Both the position numbers and the translations under genes were made by a program. The notes beneath the pieces are model-generated. The model had not been told where the DNA came from and did not search any database. It saw only the letters and a program-made list of their open reading frames with translations. From Hippasteria phrygiana (Eukaryota; Echinodermata; Asteroidea; Valvatida; Goniasteridae), in contig JAZGUH010000224.1 of assembly GCA_037893225.1 (NCBI GenBank), positions 496,001 through 560,000 on the forward strand: a stretch of 64,000 nucleotides of DNA, in the 5' to 3' direction. Of this stretch, positions 1 through 8,400 are shown one piece after another. Every line of letters starts with the position of its first letter. Position 1 is the first letter of the stretch.

Positions 1-1205
1 GGAACAAGGGGTTTGAGAAAACTGTCAATAAACAGGGAGATACGTTCTGTTGGTGAACCATTACCAGAGACAATGGGCCTACCGGGGTTGCCAGCCTTGT
101 GAATCTTTGGAAGGAGATAAAATCTGGCAGTCCTACAGTCAGAGGGAGAGAGAAATTTATGAGCTTTCTTAGACAGCTGGTCACGTGATCGCATATCTTC
201 CAGCACCTGTTGTATCTCTTGAGAGAATGTACCTGTGGGGTCAGAGTCAAGGCAGATGTAGTTAGTATGATTGTTCAACTGGCGGTGGGCCTCGTCAATG
301 TACTGATGACGATCCATGATGACCACAGCTGAACCTTTGTCGGCCGGCTTGATGATGATATCAGTACGGGAGCGCAAGGCATTCAATGCCAAGCGCTCCT
401 CACTGCGGAGATTGTCATGAGTTCTGTGGACAAAGTTATCAGGGTTAGTGACTTGAGAGCTGACAACTTGAACATAAGTCTCGAGGGCTGGTACACGATT
501 CTTGGGGGGTACCCAGGTACTTTTGACACGGAACGGTTCTGGGTCACATCGGTCAGAATCAAGGAAAAACTCTCGGAGACGGATCCTACGGTAGTATTCC
601 GTGAGATCTTGGCTGAGCTCTACCTGGTTCACAGTGTGGGGAGTAGGACAAAAATTGAGACCCTTTGAGAGAAGTTTATGTTCAGCGTCAGATATGGATG
701 AGGAAGAAAGGTTAACTACAGTATTGGAGGGGGGTGGTGGTGTAGACTGGGACCTGGGGCGTCTGAAGCGTCTCTGTCTGCGTTGATGTTGCTTGGTAAG
801 CAAGCCACCAATCTTCTTGTTTCTCCTGTTAAGCAGAACAGAGTCAAGGTTAGATACGCTCTTATCAATCTCATCATGGAATTTACTGTATCTGGTGTCA
901 GAACAACTGGATCTAAGTTCCGAGTCGAGGTGGGCAATATTCTGATGGAGGTTCTGAAGTGTAGTTTGACACTGTTGAGAGAGGACATTGATGAGTTTAA
1001 TGGAGGTACCATGTAGAATTTGGTTCCATCTCCTTTGAAGGGGAGGTGAGAGGGTACCCAAGCAGGGAGAGGAAGATAATTGCAAACCTGTAGGGATAAA
1101 TCGAGAGAGGGAGAAAAAATTGTAGTTATCTTGATGGTAAGAATAGCGTAAGGCCTTCTCCCTAGCCTTTCTGAGCTGCTGGAAAGTACAAACCGAGTTA
1201 TCCAT
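1..1205 (-). CDS. Penelope-like element reverse transcriptase, N-terminal part (runs off the window)
   Basis: This is the second copy of the PLE gene. It starts at the equivalent ATG (1205-1203) and stays open for 401 codons to the window edge. Because the DNA matches 3391-4595, the encoded part equals residues 1-401 of the complete protein: the N-terminal domain, the basic patch, the KPADKG block and the LPKIHK and GRPIVSGNG blocks. It ends just before RT motif A, so the catalytic aspartates and the endonuclease of this copy are outside the window. Intactness of the rest is unknown. Confidence 0.88.
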   Translation of the reverse strand, partial: MDNSVCTFQQLRKAREKALRYSYHQDNYNFFSLSRFIPTGLQLSSSPCLGTLSPPLQRRWNQILHGTSIKLINVLSQQCQTTLQNLHQNIAHLDSELRSSCSDTRYSKFHDEIDKSVSNLDSVLLNRRNKKIGGLLTKQHQRRQRRFRRPRSQSTPPPPSNTVVNLSSSSISDAEHKLLSKGLNFCPTPHTVNQVELSQDLTEYYRRIRLREFFLDSDRCDPEPFRVKSTWVPPKNRVPALETYVQVVSSQVTNPDNFVHRTHDNLRSEERLALNALRSRTDIIIKPADKGSAVVIMDRHQYIDEAHRQLNNHTNYICLDSDPTGTFSQEIQQVLEDMRSRDQLSKKAHKFLSPSDCRTARFYLLPKIHKAGNPGRPIVSGNGSPTERISLFIDSFLKPLV

Positions 1206-1206
1206 A

Positions 1207-1240
1207 TCTGTGGAAAAGGAGAAAATGATGTGGTTAGTAC
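1207..1240 (-). promoter_or_regulatory. Splice acceptor and branch box, second PLE unit
   Basis: This is the same signal as in the complete unit: TACTAAC at 1239-1233, pyrimidine tract, AG at 1209-1208 and ATG at 1205. Its retention in both copies shows only that they are recent duplicates, not independent selection. Confidence 0.6.
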
Positions 1241-1471
1241 AAAATACAGATGGTGCTGCTCATGTCTGTAGAGGGGATAAAGTGATGTGGTTATTACAAC
1301 ATAGAAACACTTGAACAAGAAGACAAAACAAGATATACAAGTCAGAAAGGAGGATCACCACGAAGGGATACTGCAACAGAAAGGTATGAACATGAAAATG
1401 AATAAAACTGCTGCAAACTGCTGACTGACTGAATGGACCTGAAATATACAAATCAAAAAATTAGCTGGCCT

Positions 1472-1506
1472 GACGTTTCGAACTTAAGCAAGTTCTTTCT
1501 CAAAGG
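1472..1506 (-). ncRNA. Hammerhead-ribozyme-like hairpin, second PLE unit
   Basis: This copy of the hairpin has stem II at 1495-1480 followed by GAAACGTC at 1479-1472. It is the same sequence as in the complete unit, with the same degenerate first core box. Two such elements 3.39 kb apart would bracket exactly one unit-length PLE RNA if they cleaved. Confidence 0.35.
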
Positions 1507-1745
1507 TGAATGACAGAGTACAAGAAACAAACATGTAGGGAACACACATGCATGAGGGGGTGGGTGGAGAAACACAAAAGAGGGATGCAAAGGAGCATGG
1601 CAGATAGGCAGTGGGTAAACATCAAAGGGAGAGGAAAGGACAGCCAGGAAGACAGGAACAAAGAGGTGTGATTAGGGTAAGGATGGAGGAGGGGAGGGAT
1701 TAAGATGAAGGTTGAAGCTGGGGAAATGGACAAAGGAGTGTGGTT

Positions 1746-1757
1746 GGGGGGGGGGGG
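1746..1757. repeat. G homopolymer of 12
   Basis: This is the counterpart of the 22-G run near the 5' end of the other PLE unit. It marks the boundary region between the two tandem elements. Confidence 0.85.
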
Positions 1758-1774
1758 TTTGAATTGAAGGTGGT

Positions 1775-1919
1775 AATAGGGCAAGAAAAGGAACAAAGAG
1801 AAGTGGCAAGGATAAACAGGGAAATGGAAAGACAACACCATTTGGCCAAGAGACCCCAAGAGGGTTATGCCAGGAGGATAATCTGTAAACAAATGACAAT
1901 GGGGGAAACATTTTTTAAG
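1775..1919 (-). other. 3' region of the complete PLE unit
   Basis: These 145 bp separate the TAA stop of the RT gene from the start of the next tandem copy. On the minus strand the stretch is pyrimidine-rich and ends with CTTGCCCTATT before the 5' terminal motif of the following unit. No sense-strand AATAAA and no poly(A) tail are seen, so 3' end formation may depend on sequence in the neighbouring copy. It does not contain the hairpin found in the leader. Confidence 0.65.
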
Positions 1920-4595
1920 TTAATCATTTCCTTCCTGGATGTTGAGACCATGTGGTTGAATAGTCCGAAGACGTTTCATCCAAACTTTCTCTCGGCTGAG
2001 GCGAACTGAGTCCTTGCGGTGGCGAAGTGATTCTATGCCTGTAGGAATCATATCAGAAATGGAATGGTTAGGCAAGTTGAAGTGATGACCAACAGGGGTG
2101 TCCATTTTCTTGGTGTTCACAGTCGACCGATGGCCATAGAAACGCTTTTTGAGCGTGTTCTTGGTCTCCCCGACATACTGGATACCACAAACCCTGCAAG
2201 AAATGAGATATATGACATTAGAGGTGTTGCAAGTGATGTTGCCATTGGTTCTGTGAGTAGTTCCAGATGAATGGCCAGAAAAGGAGTCAGACTCCTGCAT
2301 GTGAGTCTGGCAAACAACACACCTGGAATCGCACTTAAAAGTACCATGCTGTATGGGAGGGGATGCAGCCAAGGTGGGGACCTCGGCTCGAACAATCAGG
2401 TCTCGTAGATTGCGGGGGCGCCTATAAGCCAATACTGGGTTGTCAGGGGCGGCACGGGCAAGGCGATCTGAAGTATGAAGGATATGATGGTTGTCGTTAG
2501 TTATTTTACGAAGGGGAGGGAGACTGGGATGAAAGGTGGTGACCAAGGGAATCTTGGGGTCGGCATTAGTGCTAGGCGTCTTTTCCTTGAGAGCCAAATC
2601 TCTGGTGATAGATTTGGCTCTGGTGATAGCACGTTGAACTTGGCGGGAGCTGTGGCCCCTGGCAACCAAGTTATTCTTCAGTACCTGTACATGATGGGAA
2701 AAGTCAGAATTATTAGAACAAATCCTTCTGAGTCTGAGTGCCTGGCTGAATGCTATGCCTGTCTTGCAATGCCTGGGGTGACAGCTGGAGGAGTGGAGGT
2801 ACTGGTGGGTGTCTGTGGGTTTAGAATACAGATCAGTGGTTACCGAGTTGTCTTCCTTGCGGATGGTGACATCCAGGAAGTTGGTCTGATGCACTGAATA
2901 CTCTGATGTAAACTTGATGGTCCTGTGGAAGGAATTAATGTGATTAATGAAAGTCTCCAGACTGTCCTGATCACTGGTCCAGATGAAAAATACATCGTCA
3001 ATATATCTCCACCATACCCAGGGGCGACATGGTGCTGAGGCAAGCATGCGCTCTTCGAGGTCGCCCATGAAGAGGCATGCAAAGGAGGGGGCCATGCGAG
3101 TGCCCATGGCTGTACCGTGTACCTGTAGATAGTGTTTACCTAGGAAGGAAAAATTGTTCTTGGTTAGTACAAGTCTCATGAGGGTGCCAATATCACTGAT
3201 GGGTGGGGTTGTGTGTCCTGCCTTGGCCAGGGCCGAGGAACAAGCACGAATACCTTCCTCGTGGGGGATGTTGGTGTACAGGGATGAGACGTCAAAAGTA
3301 CCAATGATGGCTGTGCTGGGAATCTTGTTCTTGATTCCTTCCAGCTTGCGCAGGAAGTCTGGGGTGTCATGGATGTATGATGGCATCTGTGGAACAAGGG
3401 GTTTGAGAAAACTGTCAATAAACAGGGAGATACGTTCTGTTGGTGAACCATTACCAGAGACAATGGGCCTACCGGGGTTGCCAGCCTTGTGAATCTTTGG
3501 AAGGAGATAAAATCTGGCAGTCCTACAGTCAGAGGGAGAGAGAAATTTATGAGCTTTCTTAGACAGCTGGTCACGTGATCGCATATCTTCCAGCACCTGT
3601 TGTATCTCTTGAGAGAATGTACCTGTGGGGTCAGAGTCAAGGCAGATGTAGTTAGTATGATTGTTCAACTGGCGGTGGGCCTCGTCAATGTACTGATGAC
3701 GATCCATGATGACCACAGCTGAACCTTTGTCGGCCGGCTTGATGATGATATCAGTACGGGAGCGCAAGGCATTCAATGCCAAGCGCTCCTCACTGCGGAG
3801 ATTGTCATGAGTTCTGTGGACAAAGTTATCAGGGTTAGTGACTTGAGAGCTGACAACTTGAACATAAGTCTCGAGGGCTGGTACACGATTCTTGGGGGGT
3901 ACCCAGGTACTTTTGACACGGAACGGTTCTGGGTCACATCGGTCAGAATCAAGGAAAAACTCTCGGAGACGGATCCTACGGTAGTATTCCGTGAGATCTT
4001 GGCTGAGCTCTACCTGGTTCACAGTGTGGGGAGTAGGACAAAAATTGAGACCCTTTGAGAGAAGTTTATGTTCAGCGTCAGATATGGATGAGGAAGAAAG
4101 GTTAACTACAGTATTGGAGGGGGGTGGTGGTGTAGACTGGGACCTGGGGCGTCTGAAGCGTCTCTGTCTGCGTTGATGTTGCTTGGTAAGCAAGCCACCA
4201 ATCTTCTTGTTTCTCCTGTTAAGCAGAACAGAGTCAAGGTTAGATACGCTCTTATCAATCTCATCATGGAATTTACTGTATCTGGTGTCAGAACAACTGG
4301 ATCTAAGTTCCGAGTCGAGGTGGGCAATATTCTGATGGAGGTTCTGAAGTGTAGTTTGACACTGTTGAGAGAGGACATTGATGAGTTTAATGGAGGTACC
4401 ATGTAGAATTTGGTTCCATCTCCTTTGAAGGGGAGGTGAGAGGGTACCCAAGCAGGGAGAGGAAGATAATTGCAAACCTGTAGGGATAAATCGAGAGAGG
4501 GAGAAAAAATTGTAGTTATCTTGATGGTAAGAATAGCGTAAGGCCTTCTCCCTAGCCTTTCTGAGCTGCTGGAAAGTACAAACCGAGTTATCCAT
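1920..4595 (-). CDS. Penelope-like element reverse transcriptase with C-terminal GIY-YIG endonuclease (891 aa)
   Basis: The protein copies element RNA into DNA and nicks target DNA, acting in the nucleus. Visible from the N terminus: a basic patch RRQRRFRRPR at 142-151, a possible nuclear signal, followed by a short proline run; the PLE-typical block IIIKPADKGSAVVIMDR at 283-299; FYLLPKIHK at 362-370 and GRPIVSGNGSPTE at 375-387; RT motif A FDVSSLYTNIP with catalytic D435; motif B HGTAMGTRMAPS around 493-504; motif C YIDDVF with catalytic D533 and D534; and NFLDVTI at 572-578. A cysteine cluster C755, C759, C762, H765 precedes the endonuclease, in which VIYL (794-797), YVGET (807-811), R818, H822 and E869 fit the GIY-YIG fold. 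Length and domain order fit endonuclease-bearing PLEs, and all catalytic positions look intact. The ATG at 4595 lies 2 bases downstream of a strong splice acceptor, which supports this start. The stop is TAA at 1922-1920. Confidence 0.95.
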   Translation of the reverse strand: MDNSVCTFQQLRKAREKALRYSYHQDNYNFFSLSRFIPTGLQLSSSPCLGTLSPPLQRRWNQILHGTSIKLINVLSQQCQTTLQNLHQNIAHLDSELRSSCSDTRYSKFHDEIDKSVSNLDSVLLNRRNKKIGGLLTKQHQRRQRRFRRPRSQSTPPPPSNTVVNLSSSSISDAEHKLLSKGLNFCPTPHTVNQVELSQDLTEYYRRIRLREFFLDSDRCDPEPFRVKSTWVPPKNRVPALETYVQVVSSQVTNPDNFVHRTHDNLRSEERLALNALRSRTDIIIKPADKGSAVVIMDRHQYIDEAHRQLNNHTNYICLDSDPTGTFSQEIQQVLEDMRSRDQLSKKAHKFLSPSDCRTARFYLLPKIHKAGNPGRPIVSGNGSPTERISLFIDSFLKPLVPQMPSYIHDTPDFLRKLEGIKNKIPSTAIIGTFDVSSLYTNIPHEEGIRACSSALAKAGHTTPPISDIGTLMRLVLTKNNFSFLGKHYLQVHGTAMGTRMAPSFACLFMGDLEERMLASAPCRPWVWWRYIDDVFFIWTSDQDSLETFINHINSFHRTIKFTSEYSVHQTNFLDVTIRKEDNSVTTDLYSKPTDTHQYLHSSSCHPRHCKTGIAFSQALRLRRICSNNSDFSHHVQVLKNNLVARGHSSRQVQRAITRAKSITRDLALKEKTPSTNADPKIPLVTTFHPSLPPLRKITNDNHHILHTSDRLARAAPDNPVLAYRRPRNLRDLIVRAEVPTLAASPPIQHGTFKCDSRCVVCQTHMQESDSFSGHSSGTTHRTNGNITCNTSNVIYLISCRVCGIQYVGETKNTLKKRFYGHRSTVNTKKMDTPVGHHFNLPNHSISDMIPTGIESLRHRKDSVRLSREKVWMKRLRTIQPHGLNIQEGND

Positions 4596-4596
4596 A

Positions 4597-4630
4597 TCTG
4601 TGGAAAAGGAGAAAATGATGTGGTTAGTAC
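4597..4630 (-). promoter_or_regulatory. Splice acceptor and branch box just upstream of the RT start codon
   Basis: On the minus strand the box TACTAAC (4629-4623) is followed by a pyrimidine tract TTTTCTCCTTTTCCACAG ending in AG at 4599-4598. The ATG begins 2 bases later at 4595. The branch-point A (4624) is 26 nt from the AG. Box, tract, AG and spacing fit a spliceosomal acceptor. Introns in the leader are known for Penelope elements. I could not find a convincing donor in 4630-5174, so the acceptor may serve a weak donor, a donor in an upstream tandem copy, or spliced-leader trans-splicing. Confidence 0.65.
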
Positions 4631-4861
4631 AAAATACAGATGGTGCTGCTCATGTCTGTAGAGGGGATAAAGTGATGTGGTTATTACAACATAGAAACAC
4701 TTGAACAAGAAGACAAAACAAGATATACAAGTCAGAAAGGAGGATCACCACGAAGGGATACTGCAACAGAAAGGTATGAACATGAAAATGAATAAAACTG
4801 CTGCAAACTGCTGACTGACTGAATGGACCTGAAATATACAAATCAAAAAATTAGCTGGCCT

Positions 4862-4896
4862 GACGTTTCGAACTTAAGCAAGTTCTTTCTCAAAGG
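4862..4896 (-). ncRNA. Hammerhead-ribozyme-like hairpin in the PLE leader (degenerate core)
   Basis: On the minus strand a perfect 6-bp hairpin GAACTT-GCTT-AAGTTC (4885-4870) is followed at once by GAAACGTC (4869-4862). In small PLE hammerheads, stem II is followed by GAAA, a very short self-complementary ACGT stem III and a GTC cleavage triplet, which is this arrangement. The expected first box CTGANGA before stem II is instead TTTGAGAAA, which fits only with about two substitutions and one extra base and changes the catalytic G8 and C3 positions. I therefore read it as a decayed or variant hammerhead. Cleavage activity is doubtful. Confidence 0.35.
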
Positions 4897-5135
4897 TGAA
4901 TGACAGAGTACAAGAAACAAACATGTAGGGAACACACATGCATGAGGGGGTGGGTGGAGAAACACAAAAGAGGGATGCAAAGGAGCATGGCAGATAGGCA
5001 GTGGGTAAACATCAAAGGGAGAGGAAAGGACAGCCAGGAAGACAGGAACAAAGAGGTGTGATTAGGGTAAGGATGGAGGAGGGGAGGGATTAAGATGAAG
5101 GTTGAAGCTGGGGAAATGGACAAAGGAGTGTGGTT

Positions 5136-5157
5136 GGGGGGGGGGGGGGGGGGGGGG
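5136..5157. repeat. G homopolymer of 22
   Basis: A run of 22 G on the plus strand lies 17 bases inside the PLE 5' end. The other copy has 12 G. The difference is the only one I saw between the copies and could be replication slippage or a sequencing or assembly error. Confidence 0.9.
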
Positions 5158-5173
5158 TTTGAATTGAAGGTGG

Positions 5174-5405
5174 TTGATATTTCATGCAATTATGAATGAG
5201 TAGAGCAAGTCCATACCCCAGGGAATTTGACATGCATGGAGCAATAAATAGAAGGTAATATGCACACAGATGTTGGCCGGAAAGAAAATAAACATTGCGA
5301 GGTTTGAATTTTCTCCACAAGTTTTAACTCTAGGAAGCCGCCGATGATTGCAACATGTAGCGCCAGATCTAAGCTATCCATACATGTCAAAATTACTGCA
5401 TTTGG
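5174..5405. repeat. First satellite monomer next to the PLE (reference monomer)
   Basis: This monomer is a complete 232-bp copy of a subtype that recurs through the array (GAGTAGAGC, GAAGGTAATATGCAC, CTGCATTTGG), for example from about 6333. It shows no decay at the edge. Landmarks: AATTTGACATGCATGGA at 5224-5240, the AATAAA words near 5243 and 5287, AGATCT near 5366 and TCCATACATGTCAAAATT at 5377-5394. Confidence 0.9.
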
Positions 5406-8400
5406 TTGATATTTCATGCAATTATGAATGAGTAAAGCAAGTCCATACCCCAGGGAATTTGACATGCATGGAGCAATAAATAGACGGTAACATGTACACA
5501 GATGTTGGCCGGAAAGAAAATAAACATTGCGAGGTTTGAATTTTCTCCACAATTTTTATCTCTAGGAAGCCGCCGATGATTGCAACATGTAGCGCCAGAT
5601 CTAAGCTATCCATACATGTCAAAATTACTGTATTTGGTTTATATTTCATGCAATTATGAATGAGTAAAGCAAGTCCATACCCCAGGGAATTTGACATGCA
5701 TGGAGCAATAAATAGACGGTAACATGTACACAGATGTTGGCCGGAAAGGAAATAAACATTGCGAGGTTTGAATTTTCTCCACAAGTTTTAACTCTAGGAA
5801 GCCGCCGATGATTGCAACATGTAGCGCCAGATCTAAGCTATCCATACATGTCAAAATTACTGTATTTGGTTGATATTTCATGCAATTATGAATGAGTAAA
5901 GCAAGTCCATACCCCAGGGAATTTGACATGCATGGAGCAATAAATAGACGGTAACATGTACACAGATGTTGGCCGGAAAGAAAATAAACATTGCGAGGTT
6001 TGAATTTTCTCCACAAGTTTTAACTCTAGGAAGCCGCCGATGATTGCAACATGTAGCGCCAGATCTAAGCTATCCATACATGTCAAAATTACTGTATTTG
6101 GTTTATATTTCATGCAATTATGAATGAGTAAAGCAAGTCATACCCCAGGGAATTTGACATGCATGGAGCAATAAATAGACGGTAATATGTACACAGATGT
6201 TGGCCGGAAAGAAAATAAACATTGCGAGGTTTGAATTTTCTCCACAAGTTTTAACTCTAGGAAGCCGCCGATGATTGCAACATGTAGCGCCAGATCTAAG
6301 CTATCCATACATGTCAAAATTACTGTATTTGGTTTATATTTCATGCAATTATGAATGAGTAGAGCAAGTCCATACCCCAGGGAATTTGACATGCATGGAG
6401 CAATAAATAGAAGGTAATATGCACACAGATGTTGGCCGGAAAGAAAATAAACATTGCGAGGTTTGAATTTTCTCCACAAGTTTTAACTCTAGGAAGCCGC
6501 CGATGATTGCAACATGTAGCGCCAGATCTAAGCTATCCATACATGTCAAAATTACTGCATTTGGTTGATATTTCATGCAATTATGAATGAGTAAAGCAAG
6601 TCCATACCCCAGGGAATTTGACATGCATGGAGCAATAAATAGACGGTAACATGTACACAGATGTTGGCCGGAAAGAAAATAAACATTGCGAGGTTTGAAT
6701 TTTCTCCACAATTTTTATCTCTAGGAAGCCGCCGATGATTGCAACATGTAGCGCCAGATCTAAGCTATCCATACATGTCAAAATTACTGTATTTGGTTTA
6801 TATTTCATGCAATTATGAATGAGTAAAGCAAGTCCATACCCCAGGGAATTTGACATGCATGGAGCAATAAATAGACGGTAACATGTACACAGATGTTGGC
6901 CGGAAAGGAAATAAACATTGCGAGGTTTGAATTTTCTCCACAAGTTTTAACTCTAGGAAGCCGCCGATGATTGCAACATGTAGCGCCAGATCTAAGCTAT
7001 CCATACATGTCAAAATTACTGTATTTGGTTGATATTTCATGCAATTATGAATGAGTAAAGCAAGTCCATAACCCAGGGAATTTGACATGCATGGAGCAAT
7101 AAATAGACGGTAATATGTACACAGATGTTGGCCGGAAAGAAAATAAACATTGCGAGGTTTGAATTTTCTCCACAAGTTTTAACTCTAGGAAGCCGCCGAT
7201 GATTGCAACATGTAGCGCCAGATCTAAGCTATCCATACATGTCAAAATTACTGTATTTGGTTGATATTTCATGCAATTATGAATGAGTAGAGCAAGTCCA
7301 TACCCCAGGGAATTTGACATGCATGGAGCAATAAATAGAAGGTAATATGCACACAGATGTTGGCCGGAAAGAAAATAAACATTGCGAGGTTTGAATTTTC
7401 TCCACAAGTTTTAACTCTAGGAAGCCGCCGATGATTGCAACATGTAGCGCCAGATCTAAGCTATCCATACATGTCAAAATTACTGCATTTGGTTGATATT
7501 TCATGCAATTATGAATGAGTAAAGCAAGTACATACCCCAGGGAATTTGACATGCATGGAGCAATAAATAGACGGTAACATGTACACAGATGTTGGCCGGA
7601 AAGAAAATAAACATTGCGAGGTTTGAATTTTCTCCACAATTTTTATCTCTAGGAAGCCGCCGATGATTGCAACATGTAGCGCCAGATCTAAGCTATCCAT
7701 ACATGTCAAAATTACTGTATTTGGTTTATATTTCATGAAATTATGAATGTGTAAAGCAAGTCATACCCCAGGGAATTTGACATGCATGGAGCAATAAATA
7801 GACGGTAATATGTACACAGATGTTGGCCGGAAAGAAAATAAACATTGCGAGGTTTGAATTTTCTCCACAAGTTTTAACTCTAAGAAGCCGCCGATGATTG
7901 CAACATGTAGCGCCAGATCTAAGCTATCCATACATGTCAAAATTACTGCATTTGGTTGATATTTCATGCAATTATGAATGAGTAAAGCAAGTCCATACCC
8001 CAGGGAATTTGACATGCATGGAGCAATAAATAGACGGTAATATGTACACAGATGTTGGCCGGAAAGAAAATAAACATTGCGAGGTTTGAATTTTCTCCAC
8101 AAGTTTTAACTCTAAGAAGCCGCCGATGATTGCAACATGTAGCGCCAGATCTAAGCTATCCATACATGTCAAAATTACTGTATTTGGTTTATATTTCATG
8201 CAATTATGAATGAGTAAAGCAAGTCCATACCCCAGGGAATTTGACATGCATGGAGCAATAAATAGACGGTAACATGTACACAGATGTTGGCCGGAAAGGA
8301 AATAAACATTGCGAGGTTTGAATTTTCTCCACAAGTTTTAACTCTAGGAAGCCGCCGATGATTGCAACATGTAGCGCCAGATCTAAGCTATCCATACATG

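Larger units (their letters stand above)
1..1774 (-). mobile_element. Penelope-like retrotransposon, second head-to-tail unit, cut by window edge
   Basis: This stretch repeats 3391-5174 at a constant offset of 3390 bp, becoming 3400 bp beyond a G-run that is 10 bases shorter here. On the minus strand it holds the 5' end, the complete leader and the first 401 codons of the gene, then leaves the window at position 1. I saw no substitution against the other copy in the lines compared by eye. Whether the unit is complete, and what lies on its 3' side, cannot be seen. Together with the neighbouring unit it forms a tandem of at least one and a half elements. Confidence 0.9.
1206..1774 (-). other. 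5' leader of the second PLE unit
   Basis: This is the counterpart of 4596-5174, offset by 3390 bp, with the same hairpin, branch box and acceptor. The G-run is 12 long here, against 22 in the other copy. On its 5' side it joins directly to the 3' end of the complete unit instead of to satellite DNA. Confidence 0.7.
1775..5174 (-). mobile_element. Penelope-like retrotransposon, complete unit
   Basis: Reading right to left, this unit contains a 5' leader (5174-4596), one long gene for reverse transcriptase plus GIY-YIG endonuclease (4595-1920) and a short 3' region (1919-1775). The left limit is set by the point where the next head-to-tail copy begins. The right limit is where the sequence changes to satellite. 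Both copies start at the same base after the motif CACCTTCAATTC (minus strand), so this looks like a true 5' end and not a random truncation. Head-to-tail partial or full duplication is typical of PLEs, where the repeated parts are called pseudo-LTRs. The reading frame is intact, which suggests a young copy. Assignment to a PLE subgroup (Penelope/Poseidon or Neptune type) is not possible without a phylogeny. Confidence 0.92.
3391..5174 (-). repeat. Long direct repeat (pseudo-LTR-like), partner of 1-1774
   Basis: This 1.78 kb segment covers the PLE leader and the first 401 codons and is repeated directly at 1-1774. The copies match in every line compared except for the G-run. In PLE biology such terminal direct repeats are called pseudo-LTRs and come from tandem copies, not from LTR retrotransposition. 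The true repeat probably extends left beyond the window. Confidence 0.9.
4596..5174 (-). other. 5' leader of the complete PLE unit
   Basis: This 579-bp region lies between the satellite junction and the gene. On the minus strand it has, in order, the terminal CACCTTCAATTC stretch, a C-run of 22, a pyrimidine-rich part (about 5130-4990), a hairpin followed by GAAACGTC (4885-4862), and a branch box plus splice acceptor directly before the ATG. No second gene (the ORF1 of some PLEs) is seen: minus-strand frames here are under 100 codons and low-complexity. The promoter presumably lies here, but I could not identify a TATA box or initiator with confidence. Confidence 0.7.

Noticed and set aside
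716..1318. 200-codon minus-strand frame, also at 4106-4708
   Set aside because: It overlaps the start of the RT gene in another frame, is low in complexity and has no recognisable domain. It is a shadow of the gene and leader.
417..4406. Plus-strand frames of 61-140 codons over the PLE (for example 2475-2897 and 3807-4058)
   Set aside because: They lie antisense to the clear RT-endonuclease gene, or to its leader, and show no recognisable domain.
5154..5166. GGTTTGAATT shared by the PLE end and the satellite monomer, as possible common ancestry
   Set aside because: It is only a 10-bp match, at different distances from the junction and without flanking similarity, and fits chance.
5295..5320. 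Pol III B-box-like word (GAGGTTTGAATTTTC), suggesting a tRNA-derived origin
   Set aside because: It has about three mismatches to GGTTCGANNCC and no acceptable A box upstream. A chance match is likely.
5174..5405. Hammerhead core in the satellite (CCGATGATT resembles CTGATGA)
   Set aside because: No GAAAC box with a pairing stem follows at suitable distance on either strand, so the resemblance is limited to one box with a mismatch.
5174..5405. CENP-B box in the monomer
   Set aside because: No TTCG....A..CGGG pattern is present on either strand. TTGGCCGGAAAG is not close enough.
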